NCBI RefSeq assembly: GCF_033115175.1
Contig: NC_084827.1
Location: 19,090,001 to 19,154,000 of the forward strand
Reading direction: 5' to 3'
Length of the DNA: 64,000 nucleotides
From: Lepus europaeus
Taxonomy: Eukaryota; Chordata; Mammalia; Lagomorpha; Leporidae
A model generated the notes under the pieces. It saw nothing but the letters and a program-made list of their open reading frames with translations, did not search any database and had not been told where the DNA came from. Below, piece after piece: positions 34,566-45,980 of the stretch (position 1 is the stretch's first letter; each line of letters starts with the position of its first letter). The translations under genes and the position numbers were made by a program.

Positions 34566-34855
34566 GGGGCAGGGAGGGCGGTGCTGTGGCATAGCAGGTA
34601 AAGCTGTGTGCCTACGATGCCAGTGTCCCATGTGGGCGCAGGTTCTAGTCCCGGCTGCTCCACTACTGATCCAGCTCCCTGCTAATGGCCTGGGAAAAGT
34701 AGTGGAACATGGCCCGAGCCCTTGGGTCCCTGCCACACACATGGGGGATCCAAATGAAGCTCCCGGCTTTGGCCTGGCTCAGCCCTGGCTATTGAGGCCT
34801 TTTGGGGGGTGAACCAGCAGATGGGAAATCCCTTTTAAACTGATAAATCTTCAAT
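34566..34855 (+). repeat. C-repeat SINE
   Basis: Plus-strand 'ggcggtgctgtggcatagca' to 'cagatgggaaatccc', with a degenerate tail. Confidence 0.9.
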
Positions 34856-35144
34856 AGTAGAAAAGGAACGTGGCAGTGGTTGCACTTGAAACAAGACACC
34901 TAGGCGCTCATGGACACGGCCCCTGCAGGGAAACTGCCCCACCTTGGCCACAAGTGCCCCGTGGATCAGCCAGGCATGTGCTGCAGCGGTTAGGCCAGGC
35001 CCTGGGCCCTCCGCCTCCGCCTCTCTGTCTGGGTTCCTGCCATGGCGGTCACCCTCACCTCCTCTACCTGCCAGTCCTTTGAGACCTTGTCCAGCTGTCG
35101 TCAGCCCGGGATGACTCGTAGGCCACACACTCACCCTCTCCAGG
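34856..35144. other. Unique intergenic sequence
   Basis: GC-rich, with no repeat or exon recognised. Confidence 0.4.
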
Positions 35145-35690
35145 GGTGCAATGCAGCGAGGTTTAGCATCTTCACAGACCCGTGTAGTCATCCCACTAAT
35201 TCCAGGGTGTTCTCACGACCCCAAAAAGGACCTCCCTACCCATTAGCAGGCACTTCCCACTTCCCGCTGGCACCCCTACCTGCTTCCTGTCTCTGGATTT
35301 GCCTGCCGGGGCACCCCAGACGAACGGACGTGTACAGCACGTGGCCTTCGGGGCTGCTTCCTTCACAGCACGTCCTCTGGCTGCATCCACGCTGCCTTTC
35401 TGTGTCCGGATCCTAATCCCGCTGTGTAGACGCGCCACATTTCACCTGCTGTTGTGAACCTCCGTCCTCAGTCCTCGGCTGTGGTGAACGCGCGCGTGGC
35501 GGTTGGCGTGACCGGGCCGGCAGTGCTCCCGGCACACGGCTTGACAGACCTCTGCGTTCCTCCCTTTGGGGAGCTGTGGGTCCGTTCGCTCCAGCAGCCG
35601 CACGTTCTCCGTTCCCAGCAGCAGCGCAGGAGGCTTGCAGCCTCTCCGTGCTCCCGCGGGTGGTTCTATGTCATCAGTTTTCTAAAGGGC
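35145..35690 (-). mobile_element. Ancient L1M fragment, GC-enriched
   Basis: Read on the plus strand it follows the reverse of an old L1 3' half: 'cccaaaaaggacc', 'acccattagcaggcacttcc', 'ctgtctctggatttgcctg', 'acgtggccttc', 'gcacgtcctctggctgcatc', 'tgctgttgtgaacctc'. It is exceptionally rich in G, C and CpG compared with its AT-rich source. Confidence 0.65.
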
Positions 35691-36424
35691 ACTTGCATTC
35701 TCCCCTGTTCTCCAGCCACAAACAGGTCTGATTTGAACACGTCTGGGCCCCAAGCGAGTGGAACTAAAGAGGGTGCTGGCTTGCTCCCATCACGGCTCCT
35801 GGAGGAGGGGCCTATGCTGGAGTGGACGGCCGTGGTGCACCGTGGACGCGCCTGTGTCTGGCTCTCTGCTCTCCACGACATCCCTCCCCTGCAGAGCCAC
35901 CATCCACCGTCTGACACCAGACCAGTGTGGCCTCCTATCCCACACCAGGAAACCCCCGCTCTCCAAGCTGCCTAAGCAACTCCTCTTGGGCACGTTAGAG
36001 TGACAAAAAGCTAATCAACACACACACTGCCAAGCCTCCCTCCTCGGGGGACATGCTGCCTGTCCCTGTGGTCACAGTCCCCTTCTCTGCCACGCTGCCA
36101 GGTCCTGCTCCCGTCTTTGCTTTTCTCACAAAAAGCCCCCACAGCCTCATGGCAAGGACCTTCGTCTCAACCCTTGCCTCCTCCAGGCAGCCCTCACGGC
36201 CTCGACGTGGCTCCTTTCCCCAGGCTTCTCTGAGCCCCCAACCCCAGGGAGAATGGGGATCCAGGCGATTTGGGTTTAGGGGAAATAAAAACGGCCAGGT
36301 TTAAGGATCCATGTTCTCGTCAGATGCCCCAGCCTCCACTTGGTCACCTTTGGCAGTCACTCGGGGAAGGTGCCTTGTCAGAGCTGGAACAGAAATTCCC
36401 CGCCTCGGGCAGGGTGGGCTCTGC
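35691..36424. other. Unique intergenic sequence
   Basis: No repeat or gene is recognised. The first part may continue the L1M fossil. Confidence 0.4.
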
Positions 36425-36510
36425 CCAGTGGCCTCCTTTACAGTGACCGTCCTGCTGCTCTGGCACCGCGCATAACAGATGCCCAGTAAATGTGCTGAGA
36501 TGAGGGGATG
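36425..36510 (+). mobile_element. L2/MIR 3'-end fragment
   Basis: 'ctctggcaccgcgcataaca' followed by 'gatgcccagtaaatgtgctg' follows the L2/MIR terminal motif (gcacatagtaggtgctcaataaatg). Confidence 0.55.
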
Positions 36511-36511
36511 T

Positions 36512-36630
36512 GGGTGGGCATTTGGTGCAGTGGTAAGATGCCCCTGGAGACACCCGCACCCTCTATCAGAGTGCCTGGGTCCAAGTCCTGGCTCTGCTCC
36601 TTATCAGCACACATTAGCCTGTGTGTCTGA
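36512..36630 (+). repeat. C-repeat SINE head fragment
   Basis: Plus-strand 'gtgggcatttggtgcagtgg' to 'tgctccttatcagcacacat'. The 3' half is absent. Confidence 0.82.
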
Positions 36631-36693
36631 GAGGCTAAAGGAAAATGGGAAATTTTTTTGAAGAAAATGGGAATTTTTAAAATGGGTGTGTCT

Positions 36694-37030
36694 GGGGGCT
36701 GGCGCTGTGACATACTGGGTAAAGCCGCTGCCTGCAGTACCCGCATCCCATATGCGCACCGGTTCAAGTCCTGACTGTTCCACTTCCAAACCAGCTCTCT
36801 GCTGTGGCCTGGGAAAGCAGTGGAGGATGGCCCAAGTCCATGGGTCCCTGCACTTGCGTGGGAGACCTGGAGCAAGCACCTGACTCCTGGCTTTGGATTA
36901 GCCCAGCTCTGGCCATTGTGGCCATTTGGGGAGTGAACCAGCGGATGGAAGACACCCCCACACTGTTTGCTTGTGTGTGTGTGTGTGTGTGTGTAACTCT
37001 GCCTTCCAAATAAATAAATCTTTAAAAAAA
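36694..37030 (+). repeat. C-repeat SINE with (GT)n in its CT-rich segment
   Basis: Complete plus-strand copy. A (GT)12 run (36971-36994) has grown where CT repeats are usual. The TSD resembles tgggtgt. Confidence 0.93.
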
Positions 37031-38159
37031 ATTGGGTGTTTCCATCAGGGGAATGATGGAACGTGGAGAAGCCAGCCTGACCAGCAACTACTAAAGTATC
37101 GCCCTTGTTCAATCATCGCATTAGCTGGGTCCAGCCTCTCCCACCCCGCACCAAGGGGCTATGCAGTCCTGAAACTGCGCACAGAAGGTCCCAGGAGTTG
37201 TTCCTGAACTCCAGCTCAGGAAAGCAAGGTGCACACTCCCCATCTCCATCTTTCCTGCCAGCAGCCGACAGGCACCGAAACCACCTGGAGCCCCCCAGCC
37301 GCCTCTGAACCAGGTGGGAGGATGCTGCCTGCTTCAACACCCGCGGACAGAGAGAAAAGGCCTCCTTTGCCGCCGCACCCACTTGCGGGCACCTCTGACA
37401 ACTGGCTCAGGGCTCACGCTGAACCGGCAGATGGGCAAGGAGACAGACGCATTTGCAACAAGCTCACGGGGCTCCGAGCAGCCCTCTTGTCTGGTACCAG
37501 TCTTCTCGTAGCCTCCTGTTTCTTTCCCTGCCATCCGTGGAGTCCTGGGTCCTGGGGTGCAGCGGCCCTTAGCTTTGTGAAGCCCGATTCCCCCTGCAGC
37601 AACCTGCAGTGCAACCCGGTCAACCAGGACACTGCCAGGACACTGCCGCATCGGGGCTGTGCAGAGAAGCCTCTGCAGCTCAGGACTGGTGGCTCCACCG
37701 GTGCCGTGCTAGCCGGGCCTGGGGGACAGCGAGCAGGGCCAGAGGACAGAGCAGGAGGCAGGGACAGAGGCGCGGAGGCGGTGCCTGCACTGCAGTGTCT
37801 CCTTCCAAGTTTCCTCCGTGGGACTGAGGGCACAGAAGGGCAGCTTCTCCTCACGGGGCTGGGGAGACCCTGGAGGATCAGCTGATGCCTGCCAAGATGG
37901 AAAGGAAGTCGGCAGAAGGTGGGAAGAAATCTAAGCGTGGACAAACAGCAGGACAGAGCAGGATGGAAAGGAGGGGGCGGGTGCCAGCCTGCGCCCTGCA
38001 CCCCAGCACTGCCTGCCGTGGGCCAGCTCTTGTTACCTGTGCGCACGCCCGGCAAGGTCAGCGCAGTGGCGGTGGCTCAGTCCCCATGGGAGCCCAGGGA
38101 AAACCCAGGTCAGAGTCAGACCGCTAAGAAGAAACTTACAGACATAAAATAGCTATTCT
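37031..38159. other. Unique intergenic sequence
   Basis: About 1.1 kb. Long frames on both strands (37229-37885 plus, 37414-38055 minus) overlap and have no recognised product. Confidence 0.45.
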
Positions 38160-38179
38160 TTTTAAAATTTATTTATTTT

Positions 38180-38224
<45 letters not shown>

Positions 38225-38785
38225 CAGTCTCCTATTTGCTGGTTCACTCTCCAAATGCCCACAATAGCCAGGGCTGGGCCAGGGAAAAGCCAGGAGGCAG
38301 GAGCTCCATCCAGGTCTGCCACCGTCTGGGTGGCAAGGACTCGACGACTTGAGCCATCGCCTGCTGAATCCCAGGGTGTGCACTAGCAGGAAGCTGGAAT
38401 GGGGAGCAGAGCCCAGGCACTCCACCGTGAGATGTGGAGCCACAAGTCACACCTTGTTTGGAAAGGCAGAGATACAGAGAGGAGGAGAGAAGACTTCCAT
38501 CCATCGGTTCACTCCCCAAATGGCCACAATGGTCAGGGCTGGGCCAGGCTGAAGCCAGGAGCCGGGAGCTTCTTCCGGGTCTCTCACGTGGGTGCAGGGG
38601 CCCAAGCACTTGGGTCATCCTCCACTGCTCTCCTGGGTGCATTAGCAGGGAACCGGATCAGAAGTGGAGCAGCTGGGACTTGAACCTATGCCTCCATGGG
38701 ATGCTGCCACGGCAGGCAGTGGCCCCATCCACCACACCACAATGCCAGCCCTCAGAAGTCACATCTTAATGGCTGGGCCAAATGC
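38160..38785 (-). repeat. C-repeat SINE (older) hosting another SINE
   Basis: Minus-strand copy with a (GA)20 run (38182-38222). Its head resumes after the nested element as 'atggctgggccaaatgccc'. Confidence 0.85.
38449..38752 (-). repeat. C-repeat SINE nested in an older SINE
   Basis: Minus-strand, complete head 'caccacaatgccagccctc'. The repeated flank agtcacac.tt / agtcacatctt acts as TSD. Confidence 0.9.
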
Positions 38786-38808
38786 CCACTACCCCCAAAA
38801 TACTGCTA

Positions 38809-39098
38809 ATGTTTATTTATTTATTTTCATCTACTTGAAAGGCAAAGCAAGAGTGAGAGCAAGAGAGATCTTCCACCCGCTGGCTTACTTTTTAAATGCT
38901 TGCAACAGCCAGGGCTGGGCCGGGCCAAAGCCAGCGACCAAGGACTCTATCTGGGTCTCCTCTGTGGGCATCAAGGGCCCAAGCACAGCTCTCAGCTGCT
39001 GACCCGCAGGAAGCAGTCAGGACTCGGACCGGCACTCCGATATGGGACGTGGACATCCCAAGTGGCGGCTTACCTGCTGCGCCACAATGCTGCCCGCT
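38809..39098 (-). repeat. C-repeat SINE, older subfamily
   Basis: Minus-strand from 'tttatttatttattttcatc' to 'gcgccacaatgctgcc'. It lies just downstream of SMKR1. Confidence 0.9.
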
Positions 39099-39261
39099 CC
39101 TCCCTGCCAAAATACTTTTACAAGGGGAAAACCAGAGTGCCCGAGAGAGGGATGTTGATAGGCAATCTCGGGCTTTTTGCATTGTCTTCTCTAAATAACC
39201 AACCTCTTTACAAAAAGAAAAAAACTCACACAAACTAGAACTTCTGTCTTTGAGAGCAAGG

Positions 39262-39267
39262 TTTAAT
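39262..39267 (-). terminator. Candidate polyadenylation signal of SMKR1 (ATTAAA)
   Basis: ATTAAA on the minus strand, about 275 nt after the stop codon in sequence free of SINEs, would give a 3' UTR of roughly 290 nt. No canonical AATAAA lies between the stop and the SINE at 39098. Confidence 0.45.
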
Positions 39268-39542
39268 TCTCACCCAAAATTATGATAATAATGTTTTAAA
39301 GTACTGCCAATTGCACTACACTATGCAGGACTGTTTTTCAGACTCTTTTCCCCCTTAGCTTCTGAAGCGCCAGTGACTAACCATACCAGGCTCAGCTGAA
39401 GAAGTCATTCCTACCGCAGAGGTGTTTAGCTGGCATTTCAAGTCGTCTTCAGCAAAGTCTATTCTGCTTGCAGTCATTGGAACGTCCCGACTCCTCGTGC
39501 CCACGTCCTGTTCTCTGTAGCAGGCACGAGCCGCGAGCTCTG

Positions 39543-39731
39543 TCACGTCTTTTTCTTCCCTTTGGGAGCACCTGGCCAGCGGAAGCCTCGCAGGTGCAGG
39601 CAGTCGGCGACGTTGTGGGCGATGTAGTACAGGTTCAACATGGCGGCGGGGCTGAGGATGTCCACTTCGGTCTTCTTCTGCTTCTTCCCTCGAGACCTGC
39701 CCCGGGCTTTCTCTTTCTTCCCTTTACCTGG
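39543..39731 (-). CDS. SMKR1: SMKR1, small lysine-rich protein 1, final coding exon
   Basis: This exon encodes 62 residues plus a TGA stop (39543-39545). It opens with [20 protein letters not shown], a very basic stretch of Lys, Arg and Gly. Next comes [20 protein letters not shown], then [20 protein letters not shown] and a short tail KT. The central block [20 protein letters not shown] is the conserved signature and is essentially identical to human SMKR1 as I remember it. The acceptor is AG at 39732-39733 after a pyrimidine-rich stretch, giving exon start CCAGGTAAAGGG. Spliced to an exon ending in ATG, this yields MPGKGKK, parallel to human MPAKGKK. The frame is intact, with no stop or shift. 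There is no signal peptide or membrane segment; the basic head suggests nucleic-acid or tubulin contact, but the molecular function is unknown. Of the candidate reading frames in the window, only this one is both intact and conserved. Confidence 0.93.
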   Translation of the reverse strand, partial: PGKGKKEKARGRSRGKKQKKTEVDILSPAAMLNLYYIAHNVADCLHLRGFRWPGAPKGKKKT

Positions 39732-39831
39732 CTTTCAGAGACAAGTACAAACATGGGGAGGGGCGGGATTAGTTTCCAGAACTTTGGCATTTTTTTCAAC
39801 ACTTCCCTTATTGAACTTCAGAAGAAAAACT

Positions 39832-40140
39832 CCTAGGGTGGGCGACTGGCACAGCAGTTAAGACACTGCTTGAGACGGCCACATCCCATATTGGACAGCC
39901 TGGGTTCCAATTCCAACCCCACTTCCCGTTCCAGCTGCCTGCTGATGTGCACTCTGGGAGGCAGTGGGTGATGGCCAAGTAGTTGGGTCCCTGCCACCCA
40001 ACTAGGAGACTTGGATGGAGTTCTGAGCTCCTGGTTTTGGCCTAGCCCTGACCCAGTGTAGCAAGCATTTGGGTGATAAACCAGTGGATGGAAGGTCTCT
40101 GTCCATCTATCTCACTCTTGCTGGCAAATAAACTTCTAAA
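39832..40140 (+). repeat. C-repeat SINE (SMKR1 intron)
   Basis: Older plus-strand copy, 'gggtgggcgactggcacagc' to 'ctggcaaataaac', antisense to SMKR1. Confidence 0.91.
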
Positions 40141-40228
40141 ACTAAGAAATAATCCCCAAATAAATCAAAATAGGAACAATGAAAAAACTGTCATGAAATG
40201 CGAGATGTCATACATACTATAAAGCAAC

Positions 40229-40479
40229 AGGGGCTAGTGCTGTGGCGTAGCAGGTAAAACTACCACCTGCATTACCAGCACCCCATATGGCCGCTGGTTT
40301 GAGTCCCAGCTGTGCCACTTCCAATTCAGCTCTCTGCTATGGACTGGGAAAGCTGTAGAAGATGGCCCAAATCCTTGGGCTCCTGAACCCGCATGGAGAC
40401 CTGGAAGAAGCTCCTGGCTTCAGACTGGCCCAGCTCCAGCCATTGCAGCCATTTGGGAAGTGAACCATCGGATGGAAGA

Positions 40480-40523
<44 letters not shown>

Positions 40524-40557
40524 CCTCTGTAACTCTTTCAAATAAATTAATCTTAAA
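40229..40557 (+). repeat. C-repeat SINE (SMKR1 intron)
   Basis: Plus-strand, complete. It carries a (CT)20 run at 40481-40521. Confidence 0.93.
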
Positions 40558-40854
40558 GAAAACAAAGCGACAAATGTTTAGTAAGTAGATTAAGAAAGAC
40601 TCATCCTAACTCCATGTGTGGTCTTTGTTTGCATTCTGGTTTGAACAAGCTACAAAAAACCATTTTTGAGCAATCAGGGAAATCTGATAATAAAATCAAC
40701 ACGGCATCGGGTCACGGAAGCAAACGTGCCGGTGCCTCTGCGGTGCACGGTGACGTCTGGAGGAATGAAGTGGAAGGCGGCCCGAGGTTTGCTGTAGCCC
40801 TTTCTGTCCCATCGTGCTGTGCAGGGCTGCTGTGCAGACTGAAGCTGCGTGATA

Positions 40855-41090
40855 AATAAACCACTTAGGGGAACTCTGAAATACATACGGTGTTGTTGGA
40901 CTAGCTGAACTGCAGACTTGGGACTTGTTAAAATACTGCAGCCTCCCCACCTCAATAAAGGGTAGATGAACCGATGCAGCAAAAGCTGGCTAATTCCTGA
41001 GAGAAACGAAGAATGGGATTCCTTTATTATTCTACTTTTGGGTATGTTTGGAAATTTTCATAATAAAATCACATTGAAAATAAATGAGGT
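40855..41090 (+). mobile_element. L1M/L1ME 3'-end fragment
   Basis: Terminal pattern 'ttcctttattattctacttt', 'tgggtatgtttggaaatttt', 'cataataaaatc', as in ancient L1 3' ends. Confidence 0.55.
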
Positions 41091-41180
41091 AATCAGGAGG
41101 TAAATATATATACATATATATGTAGGCATCTATTATGCACGTAGTCTCTACCTCATTAAGCAGTCAGGAAGTTTTTTCTT

Positions 41181-41412
41181 GTTTTTTTTTTTTTTTTTAA
41201 AGACAGAGAGCTCCCATGTGCTGGTTCGCTCCCCAAACGCCCACACAGCTAGAGTTCGGTCAGGCCAAAGTCAGGAGCCAGGAATTCAGTCTTGGCTGGC
41301 AGGGACCCAACTACTTGAGCATCACTAGCAGGAACTTGGAATCAGCAGTTGAACTCAAGCACTCCCATAAGGGACGTGGGCATCCAACTATCATCTCCAG
41401 TGCCATGTCAAA
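41181..41412 (-). repeat. C-repeat SINE, old copy (SMKR1 intron)
   Basis: Minus-strand with T18, 'gtgctggttcgctccccaaa' and a diverged head. Confidence 0.85.
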
Positions 41413-41435
41413 CACCTGTCCTGAGTTTTGTTTTC

Positions 41436-41722
41436 TTTAAGATTTATTTACTTATTTGAAAGGCACACACAGAGAGACACACAGACCATCCATCTGCTGG
41501 TTCAATCCCTAAATGACCGCCAACAGCTGGGGCCGGACCAGGACAAAGCTGGGAGCCAGAAACTCATTCTGGGTCTCCCATGTGGGTGGAAGGAGCATCC
41601 TCTGCTGCTTTCCTAGGCACATGAGCAGGGAGCTGGACTGGAAGCAGAGCAGGCGGGACGTGACAAGGCTTTCCAACATGGCATGCCAGCATTGCAAGCG
41701 GCACCACATCTGCCCCCAATGA
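41436..41722 (-). repeat. C-repeat SINE (SMKR1 intron)
   Basis: Minus-strand 'taagatttatttacttattt' to 'catgccagcattgcaagc'. The last head bases are lost. Confidence 0.9.
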
Positions 41723-41814
41723 TGTTCCAGTGGCACGTGAACGAGACACTGAGCACAGCCACTGACAAGAGCAAACACTCAGCCACTACTGCCATCACCT
41801 TCGTCACCTCCACG

Positions 41815-41965
41815 CCTCAGAGCTGCACCTAGGGCCGGAGGTACGAGCTCCGTCTCTAAAATGGAAAAGCGGAGGCTCAGCGAGGCTAGCCACCAAGTGC
41901 GAGCGAGGTCCGCGGTCCGCGGGCGCAGCCAGGGCCTGTGCTCGCTGTGACCACACTGCTGGGCA
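41815..41965 (+). repeat. MIR SINE fragment
   Basis: 'aaaatggaaaagcggaggct' and 'cagcgaggct' follow the MIR core, ending 'ctgtgaccacactgctgggc'. CpGs are unusually many. Confidence 0.6.
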
Positions 41966-42590
41966 GTGTCCTTTGGGAGCAACGATGGATCCTATCCGAA
42001 CTCGGAACTCAACCATTTCCAAGGTTCTGCCAGACCTCCAGGAAACAGCGGAACTCCTCCATGTCCTTCAGGCTGCACATACAGAGGACGGAGGGCAGCG
42101 CGTCAGTACACAGTGGCTCCTCCAGGCAAGGGAAGGGCACTAGCAACGAGCAAGGCCAACATTTGCGTAAAACAGAGGTGCTGCTCGCACTTCACTTCAA
42201 AAGCCTCCCAAGCTGCACAGAAAAGTAAACAACAAAACACATTTACAAACATCAAAACACATGTCTGCAAGCTGAGAGGAGGGAATGAAGATGAAAAGTA
42301 TCGTGATGTGCAGGCCTGGCTTCTCTGAGAAAACCGAAATGAAGATCTGCGGGCAGCCCCGCAACCGCACTGTCCTGAGGGACCAGCCCGGCCGTGTGGG
42401 CTGCGCTAGGCCGCCGGCTCCTAAGCATTCTGGGCCTTGGCTTTCTTTTATGACGTCATCCTTTTTTGGCTGGCAACCACACTCGACTTAATTGTATTAA
42501 CTGCAAGAAAATGTGTGTGTGTACATGTACACATGTGCTGTAATTTCTAAAACCCTTGAAAACTAAAATTCACATAAAAGTTTGACATTT
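41966..42590. other. Unique intronic sequence
   Basis: No exon is recognised. The last ~100 bp are AT-rich and may begin the L1M fossil that continues at 42930. Confidence 0.4.
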
Positions 42591-42627
42591 TCATTCAAAG
42601 TTCTCATCTTTTGGAGAAATTGGCAAA

Positions 42628-42925
42628 CAGGGGCCAGCATTGTGGCACAGAGGGTAAAATTACTGCCTGCAACACTGGCATCCACGTGGGTGCTGGTTCA
42701 AGTCCTGGCTGCTCCACTTCTGATCCAGCTCTCTGCTAATGCACCTGGGAAGGCAGCAGAGGATGGCCCGTGTGCACGTGGGAGAACCAAAAGCAGCTCC
42801 AGGCTCTTGGCTTTGGCCTGGCCAGCCCTGGCTGCTGTGGCCATTTGGGGAATAACCACAGATGGCAGATCTCTCTCTTATCTCTCTCCCTCCCTCTCTC
42901 TGCCTCTCAAATAAAAATAAATCTT
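42628..42925 (+). repeat. C-repeat SINE inserted in an L1M fossil
   Basis: Plus-strand complete copy. The TSD gaaattggcaaa flanks it on both sides. Confidence 0.93.
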
Positions 42926-42929
42926 AAAA

Positions 42930-43310
42930 AAGGAAGAAATTGGCAAAGTGTAAAATGCACATGGAACTACAAAGGACTTTGAAGAACAAAGCTGGAGGAC
43001 GGATGCGATTTTTAAGAATTATGACAAAGCTGCACTATAAAGATGGCATAGTGGTGGTGTCCAGATAAACAAACGGATCAACAGAATACAATAAAGAATT
43101 CAGAAACAGATCCACACATGTAAGAACAACTGATTTTCAATCAATATGCCAAAGCAATTTGGTGGAGCAAGGATAATCTTTTCAACATATGGTGCTGCAA
43201 TAGTGAATATCCATCTGCAAAAAAAAAAGAACTTTAATCTATGGTTACCATAGACAAAAATTACCTCAAAATCAGTCACAGACCCAAACACAACACCAAA
43301 ACTATAACAC
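42930..43310 (+). mobile_element. L1M ORF2 3' region fossil
   Basis: Reads in order as the old L1 ORF2 end: 'gaagaacaaagctggaggac', 'ctgcactataaagatggc', 'aactgattttcaatcaatat', 'tttcaacatatggtgctgc', 'acacaacaccaaaactataa'. It is decayed and non-coding. Confidence 0.75.
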
Positions 43311-43612
43311 TTTTTTTTTTCCCAAGGTTTATTTGATAGAGTTAGAGAAGTAGAGACAGAGAGAGAGTCTTCCGGGTCCCCAAGATGGCCACAATGGCTG
43401 GGCTGGGCCAGGTTGAAACCAGGAGCTTCTTCCAGTCTCCCACATAGGTGCAGGGGCCCAAGCACTTGGGTCACTCTCCTCTGCTTTCCCAGGTGCATTA
43501 GCAGGGAGCTGGATCAGAAGTGGAACCGCCAGGACACCAACCAGCGCTTGTACAGGATGCCAACGTCGCAGGCAGAGGTCCAACCTACTATGCCACAATG
43601 CCAGCGCCCATT
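43311..43612 (-). repeat. C-repeat SINE (SMKR1 intron)
   Basis: Minus-strand, 'cccaaggtttatttgataga' to 'gccacaatgccagcgccc'. Confidence 0.92.
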
Positions 43613-43967
43613 TGGATTTTTATAACACCATTTGCGTGCCATACAAAATTACCAACTTAAAAATTAGCCGCTAAAGATTTTGAGTTTCGAGTCCCTCCCT
43701 TAGCAGGACCAGAACAAATGATTTCACTGGCCTTATACTGGCCACGGGACAGGCATTCCCAAGCCCATGACAAACTTACCAGTGCAGAGCTCACCACTAG
43801 AACCCTCTGGCTCCCCAAGGAAGACACGTGGCGCCAGCTGCAGGCATTCCTCTGCCTTCAGGCTCACCAACACCCCCTGCACAGCCCTCGCTCCTCCTGC
43901 ACACCGTGCCATACTCAAGGGGACATGATCTGTGTCTTTGGTCTCTGCTCAAACTGCACCTCTTTAG

Positions 43968-44215
43968 AGGTGTGAGCTGCTGGTTAGGCCGCTGGTTGGG
44001 ATGTTCTCACTCCACACTGCAGTGCTGGGTTTCACTCCTGCCTGGGTGCACCTTGGAAGTCTGCATGTGATGGCGTCATTGGTGGGGTTCCTGCCACCCA
44101 CAGGGAGAAGCCAGACTGAGGTCACAGCTCCTGGCTTCACCCTGGATGTTGCCAACATAACGGGGAGTGAATAGGAGATTTCTGTCTCTCAGACAAATAA
44201 AATAAATTCTAAAAA
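43968..44215 (+). repeat. C-repeat SINE, old copy
   Basis: Plus-strand diverged copy with 'gctggttgggatgttctcac' and tail 'cagacaaataaaataaatt'. Confidence 0.82.
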
Positions 44216-44383
44216 ACTTTAATCTTCTTTTGGAAAAACCTCCTTGGTACAGTGTCTACACTGTCTATAATTAGGATGACCACGTAAGTTACTGTGCAAA
44301 GCAAGATACTAGAGGAAGACAGAGAGGAGGTGGGGGCCGTATCAGGATTGGGGAGGCGCAGACGATCCCCACCCCCAGTAGTG

Positions 44384-44625
44384 TCACTTTATTATTTTCA
44401 TTTGAGACACACACAGAGAAACAAGAAGCGCTCATTGTCTCGGCCACTTCCCAAACATCTGCCAATGGGAACTCAATCCAGGTCTCCCACATAAGCAGCA
44501 AGAATGCAACCACTTGAGCCATCGCTGCCACCTCTGGGGTCTGGAGTCAGGAGCGGGGCTGGGAATTGAACTTGGGTACTTCAATATGCAGGTGTCTTAA
44601 CCGGCTGGCCAAATGCCCAGCACCG
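44384..44625 (-). repeat. C-repeat SINE, old copy
   Basis: Minus-strand 'tttattattttcatttgaga' to 'ctggccaaatgcccagcacc'. Confidence 0.82.
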
Positions 44626-44689
44626 CTGACTGCTTCCTATAAACGCTTTTCATGATTTAATAGTAACTGTCCGTGTGTTTACTGCTTGT

Positions 44690-44800
44690 TCCCTCAGCAG
44701 AGGTTTTGTCTGAGTGTACCACTGAATTCCTGGGCCTAGGCCAATATCTGGCACAATGCAAGGATACACAAATATTTACCGAATGAATGAATACATTGCA
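44690..44800 (+). mobile_element. L2 3'-end fragment
   Basis: 'cctgggcctaggccaatatc', 'tggcacaatgcaagg', 'aaatatttaccgaatgaatg' is the typical L2 terminus. Confidence 0.7.
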
Positions 44801-44889
44801 AATCAGATGGGATGCAGGAATAGCATTTAAAAGCAAACGTGGATTTCTGCTTTTCTGCATGTCAAAAGGCCTCCCTCAGTCATTCAACA

Positions 44890-45335
44890 CACCCCCAACC
44901 TGCGGGGCAGGCACTGATGGAAAGCAAAGCGGATGTGGGTTCCTGTCCTCAAGAAGTCCAATGGGGGACAAGGACACCAGCCCCGGGTCACACAGTGACT
45001 CCCCACCCTCGCTGTGAAGGGGCTGGGCAGGGGTGACCTCTGGGACACCAGGAAGGATTTCCGGAGCAGCCTGGGCCTGAGGGTACAGCATGCCAGGCAG
45101 AGCACTCTCAGACTGGAGGAACAGTAAAGGCAAAGGGACCAAAAAAACCAAACAGGGCCATGGTGACCAGGTCAAAGGCAGGCAGGGAGCGGCTCTGGCT
45201 CCCAGGCTCTGAGTATGTCACCTCTCTCCAAGCACAGGGGAAGCCACTGGCTTAGAGAGCTCCGAAAACCACTCCGCTTCAGTACCCAGGGCAATGGAAG
45301 CAGACAGCAGGAGCAGCCTGCGGGGTAACCCAGGA
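44890..45335 (+). mobile_element. L2 fragment
   Basis: Recalls L2 3' sequence: 'gttcctgtcctcaagaagtc', 'catgccaggcagag', 'gaggaacagtaaaggcaaag', 'caggggaagccactggctta'. Confidence 0.6.
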
Positions 45336-45365
45336 GCACTCTCAACTACAATTAAGAGACAACAT

Positions 45366-45675
45366 TGGGCCAGCGCTGAGGCTTAGGAGCTGCTGCCTGA
45401 GGCGCTGGGTTGAGTCCTGGCTGCTCCATTTCCCATCCAGCTCCCTGCTAATGTGCCTGGGAAAAGCAGAGGAAGATGGCCACGTGCTTGGGCTCCTGCA
45501 CCCACTAGGAGACCCACAAGAAGCTCCTGGCTCCACTCAGCCCAGCTCCCACCCTTGCGGCCATCTGGGGAGTGAACCAGTGGACTGAAGACCGACCTCT
45601 CTCTCTCTCCCCTTCTCCCTCTCTGTAACTCAGCCTTTGAAATAAGTAAATCTTTTTTTTTTTTTTTTAAAAGAC
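45366..45675 (+). repeat. C-repeat SINE (SMKR1 intron)
   Basis: Plus-strand 'ttgggccagcgctgaggctt' to 'gaaataagtaaatc', with a T-rich tract after the tail. Confidence 0.92.
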
Positions 45676-45980
45676 ACTTACATGGTGCATACAATACAGC
45701 TGGCACACTGCAAGGAACGCTGAGACTACAATACACAGCTGTACAAGCACAGCATGACCACAGCCAGGAGCAAGGCTTTCCAGGCAAAGGGTGCTTCCTG
45801 AGCCAGAAGGCACCTGCACTCCTGAGCCAGGTCTTAACAGATCATGATGGGACAGGTGCAGGGTGACAGGGCAGGCCCAGGACACAGAGGAAGTGTGGAG
45901 TGTGGGCTCCAGGGGTTTTAAGACAGGATAGCGTGGCAGATAAAGCTCAGGGGTCAAGGTCCCTTTAAGAAGGGATCAAG

